Shown: positions 1 through 7,662 of the stretch, piece after piece
Layout: every line of letters starts with the position of its first letter
Position numbering within the stretch: position 1 is the first letter of the stretch
Source of the DNA: Acidobacteriota bacterium
Lineage (GTDB): Bacteria; Acidobacteriota; Blastocatellia; Pyrinomonadales; Pyrinomonadaceae
DNA: 64,000 nucleotides
Reading direction: 5' to 3'
NCBI GenBank assembly: GCA_016700075.1
Contig: CP065000.1
Location: 1,364,001 to 1,428,000 of the forward strand
Notes under the pieces: generated by a model
The model's database searches: none
Told to the model about the DNA's origin: nothing
Seen by the model: the letters and a program-made list of their open reading frames with translations, nothing else
Translations under genes and position numbers: made by a program

Positions 1-58
1 TCAGCCGTTCGTCCTTTTGCGTTGAGACAACGGTGCCTAAAATGCGTGCGATGATCAT
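1..58 (-). CDS. EutN/CcmL-family microcompartment vertex protein (partial, N-terminus only)
   Basis: Only the first 19 codons are in the window. They read MIIARILGTVVSTQKDERL, which matches the start of EutN/CcmL (BMC-P) pentamers: a short beta strand, then a G-x-V-V-x-T-x-K-D-x-x-L pattern. BMC-P proteins cap the vertices of the icosahedral shell. The ATG sits 78 bp downstream of the BMC-H stop, on the same strand, with a weak GGA ribosome site in front, so it is probably the third gene of the same operon. The call rests on a short stretch but the context supports it strongly. Confidence 0.75.
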   Translation of the reverse strand, partial: MIIARILGTVVSTQKDERL

Positions 59-136
59 TGATCCGTAAATCGTGAATCGTGAATTGTAAATCGCGAAGAA
101 GGCTCTTTCTATTTACGATTTACCGTTTACGATCTA
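59..136. repeat. Intergenic short-word repeat (gtaaatcgtgaat type)
   Basis: Between the two shell genes lie degenerate copies of a 9-10 base word (gtaaatcgtg, aatcgtgaat, gtaaatcgcg). A reversed set (tttacgattt, accgtttacg) follows, so the two halves can pair imperfectly. The same word reappears near 9640 and 9740. It looks like a genome-specific intergenic repeat rather than a coding remnant. Confidence 0.5.
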
Positions 137-415
137 CTACTTCCTGACTACCGGCAGCGTTTCGTCAACGCTGGAATGCGGACGCGGGATCACGTGGACG
201 CTGACCAGTTCGCCGACCCTGCGAGCCGCGGCTGCTCCGGCGTCGGTCGCTGCCTTAACGGCTGCAACGTCGCCTCGGACGATCGCGGTCACAAAACCGG
301 CACCGATCTTTTCGTAACTGACAAGCTGGACGTTCGCCGCTTTGACCATTGCGTCAGCCGCTTCGATCATTGCCACGAGGCCTTTTGTCTCAACCATTCC
401 CAGTGCTTCTTGCAT
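137..415 (-). CDS. BMC-H microcompartment shell protein (PduA/EutM/CcmK-like)
   Basis: 92 residues, the usual size of a single-BMC-domain hexameric shell protein. The sequence starts MQEALGMVETKGLVAMIEAA and contains the family's EKIGAGFVTAIVRGDV core and a VHVIPRPH strand near the end. Hexamers tile the facets of the protein shell and their central pore passes substrates. It lies between a class II aldolase gene (49 bp upstream) and the EutN/CcmL start (78 bp downstream), all on the minus strand. A glutamine follows the start Met and the C-terminal tail is short, as in PduA/EutM-type proteins. Confidence 0.93.
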   Translation of the reverse strand: MQEALGMVETKGLVAMIEAADAMVKAANVQLVSYEKIGAGFVTAIVRGDVAAVKAATDAGAAAARRVGELVSVHVIPRPHSSVDETLPVVRK

Positions 416-464
416 CTAGTTTGCTCCTGAATTTTCTTTCTGTTCGGCAAATTGCCCTGCTAGT

Positions 465-1265
465 TTAACCCAATTTCGCCGCCTGGCTCAAAAGTTCGAT
501 CAATTCTTCACGCGTGAACGAGATCTTTCGCCCGTTGCCGCCCGCGGGTGCGGGATATTCAACATCGAGGTCACACGAAATGCCTGTCTCGTGAAGGTAT
601 CCGCATGCCTGACAACGAGCGTTCTCTTTCAGATAACCCGCTTTTTCTCTTATATTTATGAGCTTTTGGATCGCTTCCTGCGGAAGGTCGTTCGCACCGC
701 CCAGAGCTTTTGCAAGGATCGCGATGCGGGCCGTGTGCTCGAGCGTCTCCAGCCGGTCATATGCCTGCCACAGATCGTCTCCGTAAGCGACCGCTCCATG
801 ATTTGCCATCAAAAGGGCGTTGTGATGAGCAACGAAAGGCTTCATCGCCTCCGTTAATTCGTTTGTCGAAGGCGTCCCGTAGCTCGTCAGTGGCACGCAG
901 CCGAGCGTCAATATCACTTCGCTCAGTATCGGCTTGTCGATCGCCAATCCGGCAACGGCAAAAGCCGTCCCGTGCGGCGGATGTGCGTGGCAGACGGCAC
1001 GGACATCGGGCCGCATCTTATAGATAAGAAGATGCATCGCCAGTTCCGACGACGCCCGCTTATCCGTGAGGGGCTTGCCGTCCATGTCGGTGCGAGCGAG
1101 GCAATCTTCGGTCATGCGGCCCTTCGACGTCATCGTCGGCGTCGCGAGAACGGTATTCTCATCGAGGCGTACACTGACGTTGCCGTCCGACGATACTACA
1201 TAGCTTCGTTCGTACAGCAGACGCCCGATCTCGCAGATGAGTTTTCTGGCCTCTCTCTCGTCCAT
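465..1265 (-). CDS. Class II aldolase/adducin-family protein with candidate encapsulation tail
   Basis: Family of zinc-dependent L-fuculose/L-rhamnulose-phosphate aldolases, which split a sugar 1-phosphate into DHAP and lactaldehyde. Visible are the SSDGNVSVRL substrate loop, ASSELAMHLLIYK, the zinc-ligand motif CHAHPPHGTAFA and MANHGAVAYG. Beyond the roughly 210-residue fold a tail carries CQACGYLHETGISC, a Pro/Gly-rich linker and a final amphipathic helix, FTREELIELLSQAAKLG, the pattern of microcompartment encapsulation peptides. A shell gene follows 49 bp downstream, so it is probably the signature enzyme of a PVM-like fucose/rhamnose compartment. I chose ATG 1265; the upstream GTG at 1280 lies inside an intergenic repeat word. 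Exact substrate is not determinable. Confidence 0.88.
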   Translation of the reverse strand: MDEREARKLICEIGRLLYERSYVVSSDGNVSVRLDENTVLATPTMTSKGRMTEDCLARTDMDGKPLTDKRASSELAMHLLIYKMRPDVRAVCHAHPPHGTAFAVAGLAIDKPILSEVILTLGCVPLTSYGTPSTNELTEAMKPFVAHHNALLMANHGAVAYGDDLWQAYDRLETLEHTARIAILAKALGGANDLPQEAIQKLINIREKAGYLKENARCQACGYLHETGISCDLDVEYPAPAGGNGRKISFTREELIELLSQAAKLG

Positions 1266-1346
1266 AAAGCAGGAAGCCACAGATTAGCACATCCGCGTTG
1301 GACTGCGTAATCCGCGGCTTCCCGAAAGCCTATATTTCGCGAAAAT

Positions 1347-1616
1347 TTACTTTGCCTTTGCCGGCATCGGCGGAAGCGGCGGCAACTCGGACGCGTTCAT
1401 CGTTTCCGTCGTCATTGCCTCGATCTCATTTCGGAGCCGAAGATTCTCCATCCTCAGCTGCTCATTCTCCATCCTGAGCTGCTTGATGATACGAACCTTC
1501 TTTCCGCCGCGGTACTTTGGCCCGCTGATCTGAACAAAAAAGCTCGCAACAAAAATGCCTACAGCGAAAGCCGCTACGAACGGCAGAAAACGTTTGATAA
1601 ATCCTTTGGTCCCCAT
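1347..1616 (-). CDS. Small membrane-anchored coiled-coil protein
   Basis: 89 residues, not recognised as a named family. An N-terminal hydrophobic segment (about residues 11-29) looks like a signal anchor. It is followed by a basic stretch and a leucine/glutamate heptad region in which QLRMENE and LRMENLR are near-exact repeats, encoded by two adjacent 21-bp DNA repeats. The end is Pro-rich (LPPLPPMP). It would sit in the inner membrane with a short coiled coil outside or inside. It stands alone between the aldolase and ruvA. Confidence 0.6.
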   Translation of the reverse strand: MGTKGFIKRFLPFVAAFAVGIFVASFFVQISGPKYRGGKKVRIIKQLRMENEQLRMENLRLRNEIEAMTTETMNASELPPLPPMPAKAK

Positions 1617-1816
1617 TGATCCAACTACCTCAGAAGAGAATACGCCGACACGCGAATTTCGGTTTCAACTGTCGCCGCACCGTATGAAATTATTCTACAC
1701 CCAACTGCCGCGTTAACGAAAGCTTTTTGCGCTAACAGACTTAGATTTGTTGCCGCCTGCGGCATTGCCGTTGCCCGAAGCCGTTTTTTAGACTATTATG
1801 TTTCAGGTGTGAAACA

Positions 1817-2416
1817 ATGATCGCTTACTTGCGCGGCAATCTTCTCGAAAAAAGTGCTAACTCGGTGATCATCGAAACCGGAGGCGTCGGTTACGAGGTA
1901 TGGATACCGCTATCGACCTTTTACGAGATCGGCGAGGTGGGCACTGAGGCCGAACTCCGCATTCATACACACGTCCGCGAGGACGCACTGCAGCTTTTCG
2001 GCTTTCGTACGGAGAACGAAAAAGCAATCTTCCTGCTGTTGACATCCGTTCAGGGTATCGGCCCGCGTTCGGCAATTGCGATGCTGTCGGGCATGAACGC
2101 AGACGAATTCGCCGCCGCCGTCCGCGCTAACGACCTTGCACGGCTAACCGCAATTCCCGGCATCGGCCGCAAAACCGCCGAACGCCTGGTGATCGAGCTT
2201 CGTGATAAACTCTCGAATATCGGCACCGCTGCCGCGGCTTCGTCGTCAGGCGGCACGGCGTCAGCGTCAGATTTTGATGACGCTTTGTCAGCACTCGTCA
2301 ATCTGGGATACCAGCGAGCTGCAGCCGAAAAGGCGTTGGACAAGGCCGCCGCCGAAGGCACCGAGCAAAACGTACAAAAGCTGCTGCGCCGCAGCTTGCA
2401 GATACTCGCGAAATAG
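1817..2416 (+). CDS. ruvA: Holliday junction branch migration protein RuvA
   Basis: 199 residues, normal for RuvA. It binds four-way DNA junctions as a tetramer and loads the RuvB motor. Visible are the N-terminal OB fold (MIAYLRGNLLEK, GVGYEV), the helix-hairpin-helix pair (LLTSVQGIGPRSAIAML and LTAIPGIGRKTAERLV), an Ala/Ser-rich flexible linker around residues 140-150 and the C-terminal three-helix domain that contacts RuvB (ALVNLGYQRAAAEKAL). ruvB starts 6 bp downstream, so the two are co-transcribed; no ruvC lies next to them. Confidence 0.97.
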   Translation: MIAYLRGNLLEKSANSVIIETGGVGYEVWIPLSTFYEIGEVGTEAELRIHTHVREDALQLFGFRTENEKAIFLLLTSVQGIGPRSAIAMLSGMNADEFAAAVRANDLARLTAIPGIGRKTAERLVIELRDKLSNIGTAAAASSSGGTASASDFDDALSALVNLGYQRAAAEKALDKAAAEGTEQNVQKLLRRSLQILAK

Positions 2417-2422
2417 CAGAAC

Positions 2423-3454
2423 GTGGCAAACGTAACCGCGATCAACATAAGGAACGAGGACCTGACGGCCGACGAGAGCCGTTTCGAGGCGACTCTGCGG
2501 CCTGCCGCTCTAGGCGATTACATCGGCCAGGCAAAGGTCAAGGACAATCTTCGCGTCTTTATGAAGGCCGCTCTGAAACGCCGCGAAGCTCTCGACCACA
2601 TCCTGCTCACCGGCCCGCCGGGCGTCGGCAAAACGACCCTTTCAAACATCGTCGCCAACGAAATGGGCACGACGATCAGAGCGACCGCCGGCCCCGTCAT
2701 TGAGAAGGCAGGCGACCTCGCCGCGATACTTTCAAATTTGGAAGAGGGCGACGTGCTTTTCATCGACGAGATACACCGTCTCAACCCAGCCATCGAAGAG
2801 ATACTCTATCCCGCGATGGAAGATTACACGCTGCCGATAATGATCGGACAAGGGCCCGCAGCTCGTCCCGTTACGCTCGACCTTCCCAAATTCACACTCG
2901 TCGGTGCGACCACGCGGCCCGGGCTGATAACGGCACCGCTGCGGGGGCGTTTCGGTATCATTTTTCATCTGGATTTTTATTCTGCTGACGATCTGCAGAC
3001 CATCTGCGAACGCTCAGCCGGCATTCTCGGCGTCGAGATCGACCGCGAAGGCTCCGGCGAGATAGCCCGCCGCGGCCGCGGAACGCCGCGTATCGTCAAC
3101 CGCCTATTGCGGCGCGTTCGCGATTTTGCCGAGGTCGATCACGACGGCCGCATTTCGCGTGAGGTCGCTGCTTCTGCTCTCGATAAAATGGAAGTTGACA
3201 GCTACGGCCTGGACGAGATGGACGCCAAACTGCTGCGGACCATCATCGAAAAATTCGACGGCGGCCCCGTCGGCCTCAGCACGCTGTCCGCCGCGATCCA
3301 CGAAGAAAAGGATTCTATCGAGGAAATTATCGAGCCTTATCTGCTGCAGATCGGATTCCTCAACCGCACGCCCCGCGGCCGCATGGCGACACGCCTCGCC
3401 TATGAACACTTCGGCCTCGAAGCCCTAACCTCCGACCAGCCTTCGCTGCTGTAG
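2423..3454 (+). CDS. ruvB: Holliday junction DNA helicase RuvB
   Basis: 343 residues with a GTG start, 6 bp after ruvA. This AAA+ ATPase drives branch migration at junctions held by RuvA. Motifs in order: YIGQ arginine-rich N-terminus, Walker A LLTGPPGVGKTT, Walker B DVLFIDEIHRL, the beta-hairpin and polymorphic region around GQGPAARP, sensor 1 VGATTRPG, arginine finger region APLRGRFG and sensor 2 RGTPRIVNRLLRRVRD. The C-terminal winged helix (GGPVGLSTLSAAI) binds DNA. Confidence 0.98.
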   Translation: MANVTAINIRNEDLTADESRFEATLRPAALGDYIGQAKVKDNLRVFMKAALKRREALDHILLTGPPGVGKTTLSNIVANEMGTTIRATAGPVIEKAGDLAAILSNLEEGDVLFIDEIHRLNPAIEEILYPAMEDYTLPIMIGQGPAARPVTLDLPKFTLVGATTRPGLITAPLRGRFGIIFHLDFYSADDLQTICERSAGILGVEIDREGSGEIARRGRGTPRIVNRLLRRVRDFAEVDHDGRISREVAASALDKMEVDSYGLDEMDAKLLRTIIEKFDGGPVGLSTLSAAIHEEKDSIEEIIEPYLLQIGFLNRTPRGRMATRLAYEHFGLEALTSDQPSLL

Positions 3455-3500
3455 TTCATAGCTTGACTCCGCTTCGATTCGCGAATAAGCTGACCTCGAG

Positions 3501-3782
3501 ATGGATTTTTATTTCCTGCTATTCTCGCTTTTCTTTCCGCGGATAGTGATGCTCGTCTATCTGCTGATGTTCCCCGGTCTTTTCCCCGAGAACATCGTCC
3601 CAACATGGGCGGACATACTGCTCGGCGTCTTCGCCCCGCGAATACTGATCCTGATCTACATTTATCAGAACATGGGCTATGACAACATCTGGTTCGTCGC
3701 CCACCTTGTCGTGATGCTCGTCGCCTACTTCGGCGGAGGCCGCGAAGCCCGACGCCGACGCGATCGGCGTACGGAAGCATAG
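3501..3782 (+). CDS. Small integral membrane protein, unknown function
   Basis: 93 residues dominated by hydrophobic segments at about 3-25, 38-54 and 64-78, ending in a charged Arg-rich tail (GGREARRRRDRR). The positive C-terminus predicts it faces the cytoplasm. No family recognised. It follows ruvB by 46 bp and could be co-transcribed. Confidence 0.55.
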   Translation: MDFYFLLFSLFFPRIVMLVYLLMFPGLFPENIVPTWADILLGVFAPRILILIYIYQNMGYDNIWFVAHLVVMLVAYFGGGREARRRRDRRTEA

Positions 3783-3891
3783 CGAAACAACCTGCGTTTC
3801 TACGCAACTTCGGCAAAATCCGCATTTCCTGCTGTTTCATACATAATATGCTTTATAATGGACGCAACGGTCGTTAAACTTCGTCCTACAT

Positions 3892-5103
3892 ATGTCGGAA
3901 CGCATATCGGAGCCCGAGCGATACGATTCAGCCGCCGGCTGGCAGCCGCCCGATCCTTACAAGAAGTTGCGTGAAAAGGCACGCCGCGAGCTCGAACGGA
4001 CACCCGATCCTTCGTCCTCGATGCTCGCGGTACGGCCTGCGTCAAAGTGGATCGTGCCCGCAAAACCGCGCCCGACACCTGAACTGCTTTCCTCGCTATG
4101 GCGTCAGGGCGAGATCGCGGTGATGTTTGGTGAGCGCGGATGCGGCAAGAGCATCTTTGCGGTACAGACCGCCGATGCGATCGCCAAGGGAAATTCCCCG
4201 CTCAATTCGCCGCGTTTCGACCATGCGAAGAAAAGAGTTAATGATAGCGGGCCGCGGCCGCCAAAGGTCCTGTACATCGATTTCGAGATGAGCGATCAGC
4301 AATTCAGCACGCGCTATTGCGCCCATCCTCCGGAAAGCAAGCGGATGATCAAACCGAAGTTTGCTTTCGATCGTGCGGTTATCGACCCCGAGTTCGAGCT
4401 GCCGAAAGCTTTTCGCAAGGTCTCCGATTTTCTATACCATTCGATCCGCTATGCGATGACCGAACGAGAGAACGGCGTGGTGATCGTGGACAGCATTCAC
4501 TATCTGCTCCGCGATACGTCGAGCCGCACGGGATCGCTAAGCTTGATGAAAACGCTCCGGCAGATCACCTCCGACTGCAATGTTTCGATACTGATCACCG
4601 CACCGATGCACCCGCGGACCCGCGTCACGCGTCCCGTCACGCTCAAAGACCTGGCCGCCGCACGCTGCGTAGCCGAACTCTCCGACACCGTCTTCGCACT
4701 CTGCCACAGCACGCTCAGCCCGGCTCACCGCTATATCAAACACCTCGCCTCTCGCCACGCCCCGATCATCCACGACACCGAAAACGTCCTCGCCCTCCAC
4801 CTCACCACCGCCCCTAAAGCAGCCCCTGCTCTTGATTCTGCTCCTGCTTCTGCTTCTGCTCCTGCTCCTGCTCCTGCTCCTTGTCTCCCGGTCTCCCCTT
4901 CTCCCGGTCTCCCCATCTCCCCTTCTCCCCACCTCGCCTTCCTCGGCCCAACACCCGAACTGCCGCACATCACCGACTACGCCGCCGAGACCGAACGCCG
5001 CATCACCCAAGAAGCCAACCGCCTCCGACGCCTCCGAAACCCCCGCAACGTCGTCGAGATCCTTATGTCCCCCGATTACCACCGCTACATCAAAGGCGAA
5101 TGA
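3892..5103 (+). CDS. RecA/RepA-like AAA ATPase with low-complexity C-terminal insert
   Basis: 403 residues. A RecA-fold ATPase of the RepA/KaiC-like group (replicative-helicase-like or DNA-repair accessory). Walker A is FGERGCGKS (about residue 80), a beta strand VLYIDFEMSD follows, Walker B is GVVIVDSIHYLL, and a later strand SILITAPMHPR fits the RepA pattern. After the core, residues about 307-345 form an Ala/Pro/Ser-only stretch encoded by runs of gctcct/gcttct and then cttctccc-type repeats. A short charged C-terminal domain (RRITQEANRLRRLRN) follows. No replication or plasmid genes surround it, so its partner is unknown. Confidence 0.72.
   Translation: MSERISEPERYDSAAGWQPPDPYKKLREKARRELERTPDPSSSMLAVRPASKWIVPAKPRPTPELLSSLWRQGEIAVMFGERGCGKSIFAVQTADAIAKGNSPLNSPRFDHAKKRVNDSGPRPPKVLYIDFEMSDQQFSTRYCAHPPESKRMIKPKFAFDRAVIDPEFELPKAFRKVSDFLYHSIRYAMTERENGVVIVDSIHYLLRDTSSRTGSLSLMKTLRQITSDCNVSILITAPMHPRTRVTRPVTLKDLAAARCVAELSDTVFALCHSTLSPAHRYIKHLASRHAPIIHDTENVLALHLTTAPKAAPALDSAPASASAPAPAPAPCLPVSPSPGLPISPSPHLAFLGPTPELPHITDYAAETERRITQEANRLRRLRNPRNVVEILMSPDYHRYIKGE
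4820..4935 (+). repeat. In-frame simple-sequence tract within the ATPase gene
   Basis: Two adjoining simple repeats: hexamer-like gctcct/gcttct units up to about 4880, then cttctccc/ggtctcccc units to about 4930. Both keep the reading frame open and encode APAPAP-like and PSPxLP-like strings. Confidence 0.8.
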
Positions 5104-5270
5104 TCGCAACTTTCCTTCCTTTATCGCTAGGTGGATATTGGCCTGCCTACATTGACCACCTTTGCATTCTTTTCTGTTCTACCTGGAGGGCTCACAGACT
5201 GTCTTGAACAACTTAACAATTCAGTATAAATATGTCGGAGTCGGGAAATTTGTGTTCGCTATGCTTTAAT

Positions 5271-5295
5271 TCCCTCTGATTTCAAATCAGAGGGA
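5271..5295. repeat. Perfect palindrome, 12-bp arms, 1-nt centre
   Basis: Arms tccctctgattt and aaatcagaggga around a single c. It has no T-tract, so it is not a classical terminator. A dimeric-regulator operator or a recombination or extragenic palindrome is possible. It lies 12 bp upstream of the interrupted HicB-like ORF. Confidence 0.7.
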
Positions 5296-5307
5296 CATCG
5301 TCTGTCT

Positions 5308-5466
5308 ATGAATAGGGATTTTGTTGATATGGACGAATGCGAATGCTGAGCGTTCGGCGACACCCATGAACAGGCGATCGAGAACTACGCCGCCCGTCAA
5401 GAACCACTCGCGACTAAAGACAAAAACGAATTGCCCGAAAACCTCACACAAGGCCAAACGCATTAA
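5308..5466 (+). pseudogene. Short HicB-like relic interrupted by an in-frame TGA
   Basis: From ATG 5308 the frame reads 13 codons to a TGA at 5347-5349, then stays open for 38 more codons to TAA. Around the stop it reads DECEC*AFGDTHEQAIENY, and the G-D-T-x-E-x-A-I-x-N pattern is typical of HicB-like antitoxin folds. A Trp (TGG) in place of TGA would restore a 52-residue protein. A genuine HicAB pair lies at 9903-10551. Relic status is inferred; selenocysteine is unlikely because no recoding stem-loop is apparent. Confidence 0.4.
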
Positions 5467-5803
5467 TATTGATGGAAGTTTACACTATCGTGTATGACAG
5501 GCTTTGACTTTCAATAACACATCGTTGACGGATCAATAGATCTGGGATATTTTGCTGACAGATTTAAGACTAAGCAAAAAGAAGAGGCGAGTAAGACCAG
5601 TTCGATAAGCTTTATCGAAATACGGGTCTATAAAGCGGTTACCGTTCGGTGCGCGTGGCGTATATTACTGCTGTCTATCTGTCTATTTCCAGTTAAGGAG
5701 ACAATCGTGAATATCCTTTTTGGCGGTACTTAAACCAAATACTGCGATATTTATGGCCAGTTCGATTCTTATTGTTTGCGAAGAAAAATAAAGGAGATTT
5801 GAG

Positions 5804-6811
5804 ATGAAAAGGTTCGCCTATGGGATGTTATTTTGCGCGATGTTTCTCTTTTTAGCCAGTGCTGCATATGGGGCTTCGGCCTGTCCGGAGAGCCCGGCAC
5901 CAAACGAAGTACTGCTTTTTACCGAGGAGAATTTTCAGGGAGAATGCACCAGTTACGCAGGCTTCAACAGGGATATTTCCGATCATGAATCACCGATCGC
6001 ATCCATAAAGCTTGGCAGCGGTATTCGCCTTGAGATTTGTGTACTTCGCAGGATGCGTGGGCGTTGCAGTTTGGTGTACGACGCAGAAACTCCCGTCTTT
6101 GATAAGGTCGAAAAACAAAGAAACTGGCGATCCCTTGCGATCAGAAAGAATCCGGTCGCGGTCGTTGAGACATCCAAACCTTGTCTTGGCGGTGTCCCTA
6201 GTCCGGGTGTTGAGGCCGCAGCCGAGCAAGTGGCTATCTTCACGGAGGTAAATTTTGGTGGAAAATGTGACGCTATCGAGTACAAAGGACGCGATCAGCA
6301 ACCATACCCTTACTCCCTGGAATGGAGCTATCCTACAAGGGATAAGTTCTTTTCGGGAGTGGGGCTCAGAAATGGTACATTCAACTCGATCAAGATCGGT
6401 TCAGGGGTAGTTGTGACAATGTGCACTGGTAAGAACCTACAAGGCAATTGTAAAGAATTCACTCAGTCCGTTGCCGATCTCACTGAATACGGTATTGTTT
6501 ATGATTCAATCAACTCGTTTAAGATCTTTACGCTAAATCCCAAGAATTACGCCAATGCCGCGCTCCCAAATGACAACGAAGTAACGGTCTGCCAGCAACG
6601 CACCTTTGGCGGGGGATGCCGTAAGCTCACCGTTGGAAATCATGATTTCAACGGACTTACCTATCTCTTTATTCAGGTAGGTAAAAATGTAAAAGCACAA
6701 ACTTACTCAGACCGAAGTTTCTTTGGTCCGTTTGAGGTTTACCCGGGCGGATCCAAACAGGCGACTACCGGGGGGCGTCATGTCGATTCGGGTCATGAAT
6801 TCAACCGATAA
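5804..6811 (+). CDS. Secreted beta/gamma-crystallin-like protein (probably truncated by frameshift)
   Basis: 335 residues with a signal peptide (MKRFAYGMLFCAMFLFLASA, cleavage near AYGA-SA). Three crystallin/peptidase-inhibitor-I36-like repeats follow. Each starts with a strand such as LLFTEENFQGEC, AIFTEVNFGGKC or TVCQQRTFGGGC and has an 'SIKIGSG' strand before the next Cys. Such folds bind calcium or inhibit proteases. A clear ribosome site precedes the ATG. The frame ends at TAA 6809-6811, shortly after a run of six G at 6770-6775. Removing one G would continue it into the next frame, giving a 614-residue secreted protein. Confidence 0.75.
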   Translation: MKRFAYGMLFCAMFLFLASAAYGASACPESPAPNEVLLFTEENFQGECTSYAGFNRDISDHESPIASIKLGSGIRLEICVLRRMRGRCSLVYDAETPVFDKVEKQRNWRSLAIRKNPVAVVETSKPCLGGVPSPGVEAAAEQVAIFTEVNFGGKCDAIEYKGRDQQPYPYSLEWSYPTRDKFFSGVGLRNGTFNSIKIGSGVVVTMCTGKNLQGNCKEFTQSVADLTEYGIVYDSINSFKIFTLNPKNYANAALPNDNEVTVCQQRTFGGGCRKLTVGNHDFNGLTYLFIQVGKNVKAQTYSDRSFFGPFEVYPGGSKQATTGGRHVDSGHEFNR

Positions 6812-7649
6812 TATTATCGCCCTTAAAGCTCGACCAACGCCGAATCCGATCTCCGCGGCAACGCCAGTTCCCGCGGCTCAGGTCACGCCGGCGCCTGTTA
6901 CACCCCCGGCCTCCGAACAACCGAAAGTCATTGGATTCTCACAGCAACCTTTCGGAGGAGAGGGATACACGGGACCCGACTCAAGCTACAGGCTTTGCGC
7001 AAAAGAAGGGGAGCCTTGTAAGTACATCGGACAGGTTTCGATAGCATATGGCGTCGGTGAACAATTTAGTGTCAAGGAATTCACCGTAAAGAAAGAGGAA
7101 ACCCGAATATGTAACGAGGCCAGTTTTGGCGATCCTGCCCCAAGACTTCCAAAGCGTTGCTATGTCAAGCAGATAAAACCCGTGGTGATAGAACACGCCG
7201 CGCCTAATCCCGACTACACATTCTGCGTTGACGCCCCGTATCGATGTAATTTTTCGTATGTCGGGACCGTCGCATTTGGTGTCAATGGTTTTTTCAATTA
7301 CAAGACCGGTTTGATCCGCGGCGTCGACTGCAATGTCGACGTTTTTGGCGATCCCGCGCCGGGCGTGCCGGAAAAGAAGTGTTATGTAAAATTCGAAAAG
7401 CCGTGGGTACCAAACAACACTCCTATGGAAACAGACAATGAGGGTCCCCCAAGCGCGGATTTTCGGGTGTGTGCGGCTGAAGGACAGAACTGCAGGTTTA
7501 CAGGAACAGGGACGGTTGCGTTCGGATATAATGCGAAGGGCGGATTCCGTTACAAATACGGCGTCAAAGGCTCAATCCCGTGTGACCAGAAAACGTTCGG
7601 CGACATTTCCCCGGGAAAACCAAAAGCTTGTTATGTTCGGATCGAGTAG
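6780..7649 (+). CDS. Protein of three Cys-containing FGDP modules (likely C-terminal half of the preceding gene)
   Basis: From ATG 6780 the product has a Thr/Pro/Ala-rich linker (about residues 20-45), then three modules of roughly 65-75 residues. Each reads C-x(6)-C, a strand like VAFGxxxxFxYK, a third Cys, the signature FGDPAPG or FGDISPG, and a final K-C-Y-V. The same module style occurs, from memory, as an accessory binding domain on secreted bacterial and fungal hydrolases. There is no signal peptide, although the paired cysteines suggest export. The reading frame opens upstream through the G6 run at 6770-6775, so it is probably the missing end of the crystallin-like protein. Confidence 0.6.
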   Translation: MSIRVMNSTDNIIALKARPTPNPISAATPVPAAQVTPAPVTPPASEQPKVIGFSQQPFGGEGYTGPDSSYRLCAKEGEPCKYIGQVSIAYGVGEQFSVKEFTVKKEETRICNEASFGDPAPRLPKRCYVKQIKPVVIEHAAPNPDYTFCVDAPYRCNFSYVGTVAFGVNGFFNYKTGLIRGVDCNVDVFGDPAPGVPEKKCYVKFEKPWVPNNTPMETDNEGPPSADFRVCAAEGQNCRFTGTGTVAFGYNAKGGFRYKYGVKGSIPCDQKTFGDISPGKPKACYVRIE

Positions 7650-7662
7650 GTTGAACACAATC

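Larger units (their letters stand above)
5104..5803. other. 700-bp gap without an intact gene
   Basis: Contains a perfect 12-bp-arm palindrome at 5271-5295, a short ORF interrupted by one TGA at 5308-5466, and a 7-bp-arm inverted repeat ttcgata/tatcgaa at 5601-5619. The last 100 bases are AT-rich and lead to a good ribosome site (aaaggagatttgag) before 5804. Nothing else is recognised. Composition is more AT-rich than the neighbours. Confidence 0.7.

Noticed and set aside
4831..5109. Arg/Ser/Gly-rich and Leu-rich open frames opposite the ATPase tail
   Set aside because: They are translations of the simple repeat in other frames, without start signals or family features.
5347..5349. TGA as a selenocysteine codon in the HicB-like ORF
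   Set aside because: No selenoprotein family similarity and no convincing stem-loop just after the TGA; a Trp-to-stop mutation is simpler.
5601..5619. Inverted repeat ttcgata/tatcgaa
   Set aside because: Short arms in AT-rich sequence, no T-tract, no link to a gene start; could be chance.
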